Shown: positions 62,142 to 64,000 of the stretch, one piece after another
Layout: the number at the start of each line of letters is the position of its first letter
Position numbering within the stretch: position 1 is the first letter of the stretch
Source of the DNA: Ruminiclostridium papyrosolvens DSM 2782
GTDB taxonomy: Bacteria > Bacillota > Clostridia > Acetivibrionales > DSM-1351
DNA: 64,000 nt
Direction: 5' to 3'
Assembly (NCBI RefSeq): GCF_029318685.1
Contig: NZ_CP119677.1
Location: forward strand, 1,488,001-1,552,000
Notes under the pieces: generated by a model
Told to the model about the DNA's origin: nothing
What the model saw: only the letters and a program-made list of their open reading frames with translations
Database searches by the model: none
Program-made: the position numbers and the translations under genes

Positions 62142-64000
62142 ATGGTTAAAAATTTTATAGAAAAAATTATTGGGTCATATAGCGACAGAGAATTAAAAAG
62201 GATTTATCCGATTATAGATAAAATCGAGGCATTTGAGCCGGAGATACAGAAATTAACAGATACAGAGCTTAAAGCTAAAACACCTGAATTTAAAGGGCGT
62301 CTTGCCAATGGTGAGACCTTGGATGATATTTTACCGGAAGCTTTTGCTGTTGTTCGTGAGGCTTCAAAAAGAGTATTGGGTATGAGACACTTCAGAGTTC
62401 AGCTCATTGGTGGTCTTGTATTGCATCAGGGTAGAATTTCAGAAATGAAAACAGGTGAAGGTAAGACCCTTGTTGCTACATTACCTGTATATCTCAATGC
62501 CCTATCTGGAAAAGGAGTTCATGTAGTAACCGTAAATGATTACCTTGCAAGACGTGACAGCGAGTGGATGGGAAAAATATATAACTTCTTGGGATTGACT
62601 GTAGGTCTTATCGTACATGATATGGAAAATGAGGATAGGCGTGCGGCATATAACTGTGATATAACTTACTGTACAAATAACGAACTGGGTTTTGATTATT
62701 TGAGAGATAACATGGTTATATACAAGGAAGACAGAGTACAGAGAGACTTGAACTATGCCATAGTGGATGAGGTTGACTCCATCCTCATAGATGAAGCCAG
62801 AACACCTCTTATAATTTCAGGTATGGGTGATAAGTCCACCGATTTATACAAAAGAGCAAATTCCTTTGCTTCAAAACTGAGAGCAAAAGTAATTACACAA
62901 ATGGACGACAAGGTTGACGCCGATGAAGTATTTGACGAGGACTACATTGTAGATGAAAAAGCACATACAACGGTAATTACGTCAAATGGTATAAAGAAGG
63001 CGGAGCAGTATTTCGGAATAGAAAACCTCTCCGACCCTGAAAATATGACAATTTCACACCATGTTAATCAGGCATTGAAGGCACATGGTCTTATGAAAAG
63101 AGATAAGGACTACGTTGTTAATAACGGAGAAGTCACTATTGTTGATGAGTTTACAGGAAGACTTATGTACGGAAGACGTTACAGCGACGGTCTCCATCAG
63201 GCAATAGAAGCAAAAGAAGGCGTAAAGGTAGAAAGAGAAAGTAAGACACTTGCAACCATTACATTCCAGAACTATTTCAGAATGTACAGCAAGCTGGCAG
63301 GTATGACAGGTACTGCTCAGACAGAAGAAGATGAATTCAACACAATATACAAACTGGATGTTATCATAATTCCTACAAATAGGGAAATGGCAAGAAAAGA
63401 CCATCCGGATGTTGTTTATAAAAACGAAATTGGTAAATTTAATGCAGTTATAGAAGATGTTGTACAGTGTCATGAAAAAGGTCAGCCGGTATTGATTGGT
63501 ACAATATCAATTGAAAAATCAGAATTCTTAAGTACTATGCTTAAGAGAAAAGGTATTCCTCATCAGGTATTGAATGCAAAATACCATGACAAGGAAGCTG
63601 AGATTATTGCTCAGGCAGGTAAATTTGGAGCAGTAACCATTGCAACTAACATGGCAGGTAGAGGTACCGATATAGTTCTTGGCGGTAATGCTGAGTATAT
63701 GTCAAAACAGGAAATGCGTAAGATGGGTTATGACGAGGAACTTATAAATGCGTCAACCAGCTACAACGAAACAACTGACGAACTGATTATTGAAGCAAGA
63801 GAGCAGTTCACAAAACTAAATAACAAGTTTAAGGATATTATAAATAAAGAGAGAGAAAAAGTTGTTGAAGCCGGCGGATTGCATATTATAGGTACTGAGA
63901 GACATGAATCCAGACGTATAGACAATCAGTTGAGAGGACGTGCAGGTCGTCAGGGAGACGCCGGTTCATCTAGATTTTTCATTTCACTTGAAGACGATTT
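62142..64000 (+). CDS. secA: Preprotein translocase ATPase SecA (3' end outside window)
   Basis: SecA drives protein export through SecYEG using ATP. The first 619 codons lie in the window and run to its edge. Visible motifs: Walker [42 protein letters not shown], the [12 protein letters not shown] Walker B, the preprotein-binding insert, [24 protein letters not shown], and in NBD2 [14 protein letters not shown] and [18 protein letters not shown] 62142 follows GGAGG; the nearby ATG at 62137 is out of frame. Full-length SecA is about 840-910 residues, so the tail is missing. Confidence 0.96.
   Translation, partial: MVKNFIEKIIGSYSDRELKRIYPIIDKIEAFEPEIQKLTDTELKAKTPEFKGRLANGETLDDILPEAFAVVREASKRVLGMRHFRVQLIGGLVLHQGRISEMKTGEGKTLVATLPVYLNALSGKGVHVVTVNDYLARRDSEWMGKIYNFLGLTVGLIVHDMENEDRRAAYNCDITYCTNNELGFDYLRDNMVIYKEDRVQRDLNYAIVDEVDSILIDEARTPLIISGMGDKSTDLYKRANSFASKLRAKVITQMDDKVDADEVFDEDYIVDEKAHTTVITSNGIKKAEQYFGIENLSDPENMTISHHVNQALKAHGLMKRDKDYVVNNGEVTIVDEFTGRLMYGRRYSDGLHQAIEAKEGVKVERESKTLATITFQNYFRMYSKLAGMTGTAQTEEDEFNTIYKLDVIIIPTNREMARKDHPDVVYKNEIGKFNAVIEDVVQCHEKGQPVLIGTISIEKSEFLSTMLKRKGIPHQVLNAKYHDKEAEIIAQAGKFGAVTIATNMAGRGTDIVLGGNAEYMSKQEMRKMGYDEELINASTSYNETTDELIIEAREQFTKLNNKFKDIINKEREKVVEAGGLHIIGTERHESRRIDNQLRGRAGRQGDAGSSRFFISLEDD

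Overview
The window is a chromosomal stretch of a low-GC, spore-forming Firmicute of the class Clostridia. Evidence: an alpha/beta-type small acid-soluble spore protein, a tRNA-dependent T-box leader before pheST, AGGAGG-type ribosome binding sites with frequent TTG/GTG starts, and strong hairpin-plus-T-run terminators. A GH94 disaccharide phosphorylase under its own LacI-type repressor, together with phosphoglucomutase, glucose-6-phosphate isomerase and aldose 1-epimerase, fits a cellulolytic, cellodextrin-using clostridium (Ruminiclostridium-like; the genus is inference).

Layout. 1-9.9 kb: end of mntP, uvrB (with a candidate SOS box) overlapping lrgAB, a permuted NlpC/P60-like protein, phosphoglucomutase, a membrane-anchored phosphoesterase, an HD-GYP protein with a structured leader, and a nitrilase-fold protein. 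10.1-11.9 kb: two very AT-rich orphan genes, then tRNA-Leu. 12.2-17.5 kb: a four-gene cluster around a large dynamin-like GTPase, the best candidate for an undescribed system. 17.5-20.5 kb (minus): an MFS transporter, a zinc-ribbon/TM2 protein and an SPFH protein with three zinc ribbons. 20.6-22.5 kb: a divergent Crp-type regulator and hybrid-cluster protein gene, both lacking their 5' ends at one shared point, as if one deletion removed both starts and the promoter region. 22.7-31.8 kb: mscL, a secreted CAP-domain protein, a ZIP transporter, an AraC regulator divergent from a heterodimeric ABC exporter, galM and a small zinc-ribbon gene.

32.1-36.5 kb: tRNA-His, a MutS2-like gene without the Smr domain, an unexplained leader-like region with a tiny ORF and hairpins, tRNA-Lys, tRNA-Gln and prfC. 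36.8-43.2 kb: TGS/uridine-kinase fusion, DRTGG-like protein, SpoU methyltransferase, then the lacI-type gene and GH94 gene, each preceded by the same GGGAACGTTCCC palindrome. 43.3-45.4 kb (minus): three uncharacterised membrane or coiled-coil genes. 45.5-49.2 kb: T-box, pheS, pheT. 49.3-55.6 kb: SASP, pgi, an unknown gene, folC, a TPR membrane protein and a patatin-like lipase. 55.8-59.7 kb: thrC, an ACT-domain protein, hom and an ECF S-component. 59.7-64 kb: an internally duplicated membrane-anchored protein (minus), a YerC-type regulator, a small membrane protein and the start of secA.

Functional links: GH94 phosphorolysis yields glucose 1-phosphate and glucose; the mutase and Pgi feed these to glycolysis. 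ThrC, the PheB-like ACT protein and Hom form an aspartate-family amino acid group. Several genes (LrgAB, MscL, dynamin-like GTPase, SPFH/TM2 pair) concern the membrane.
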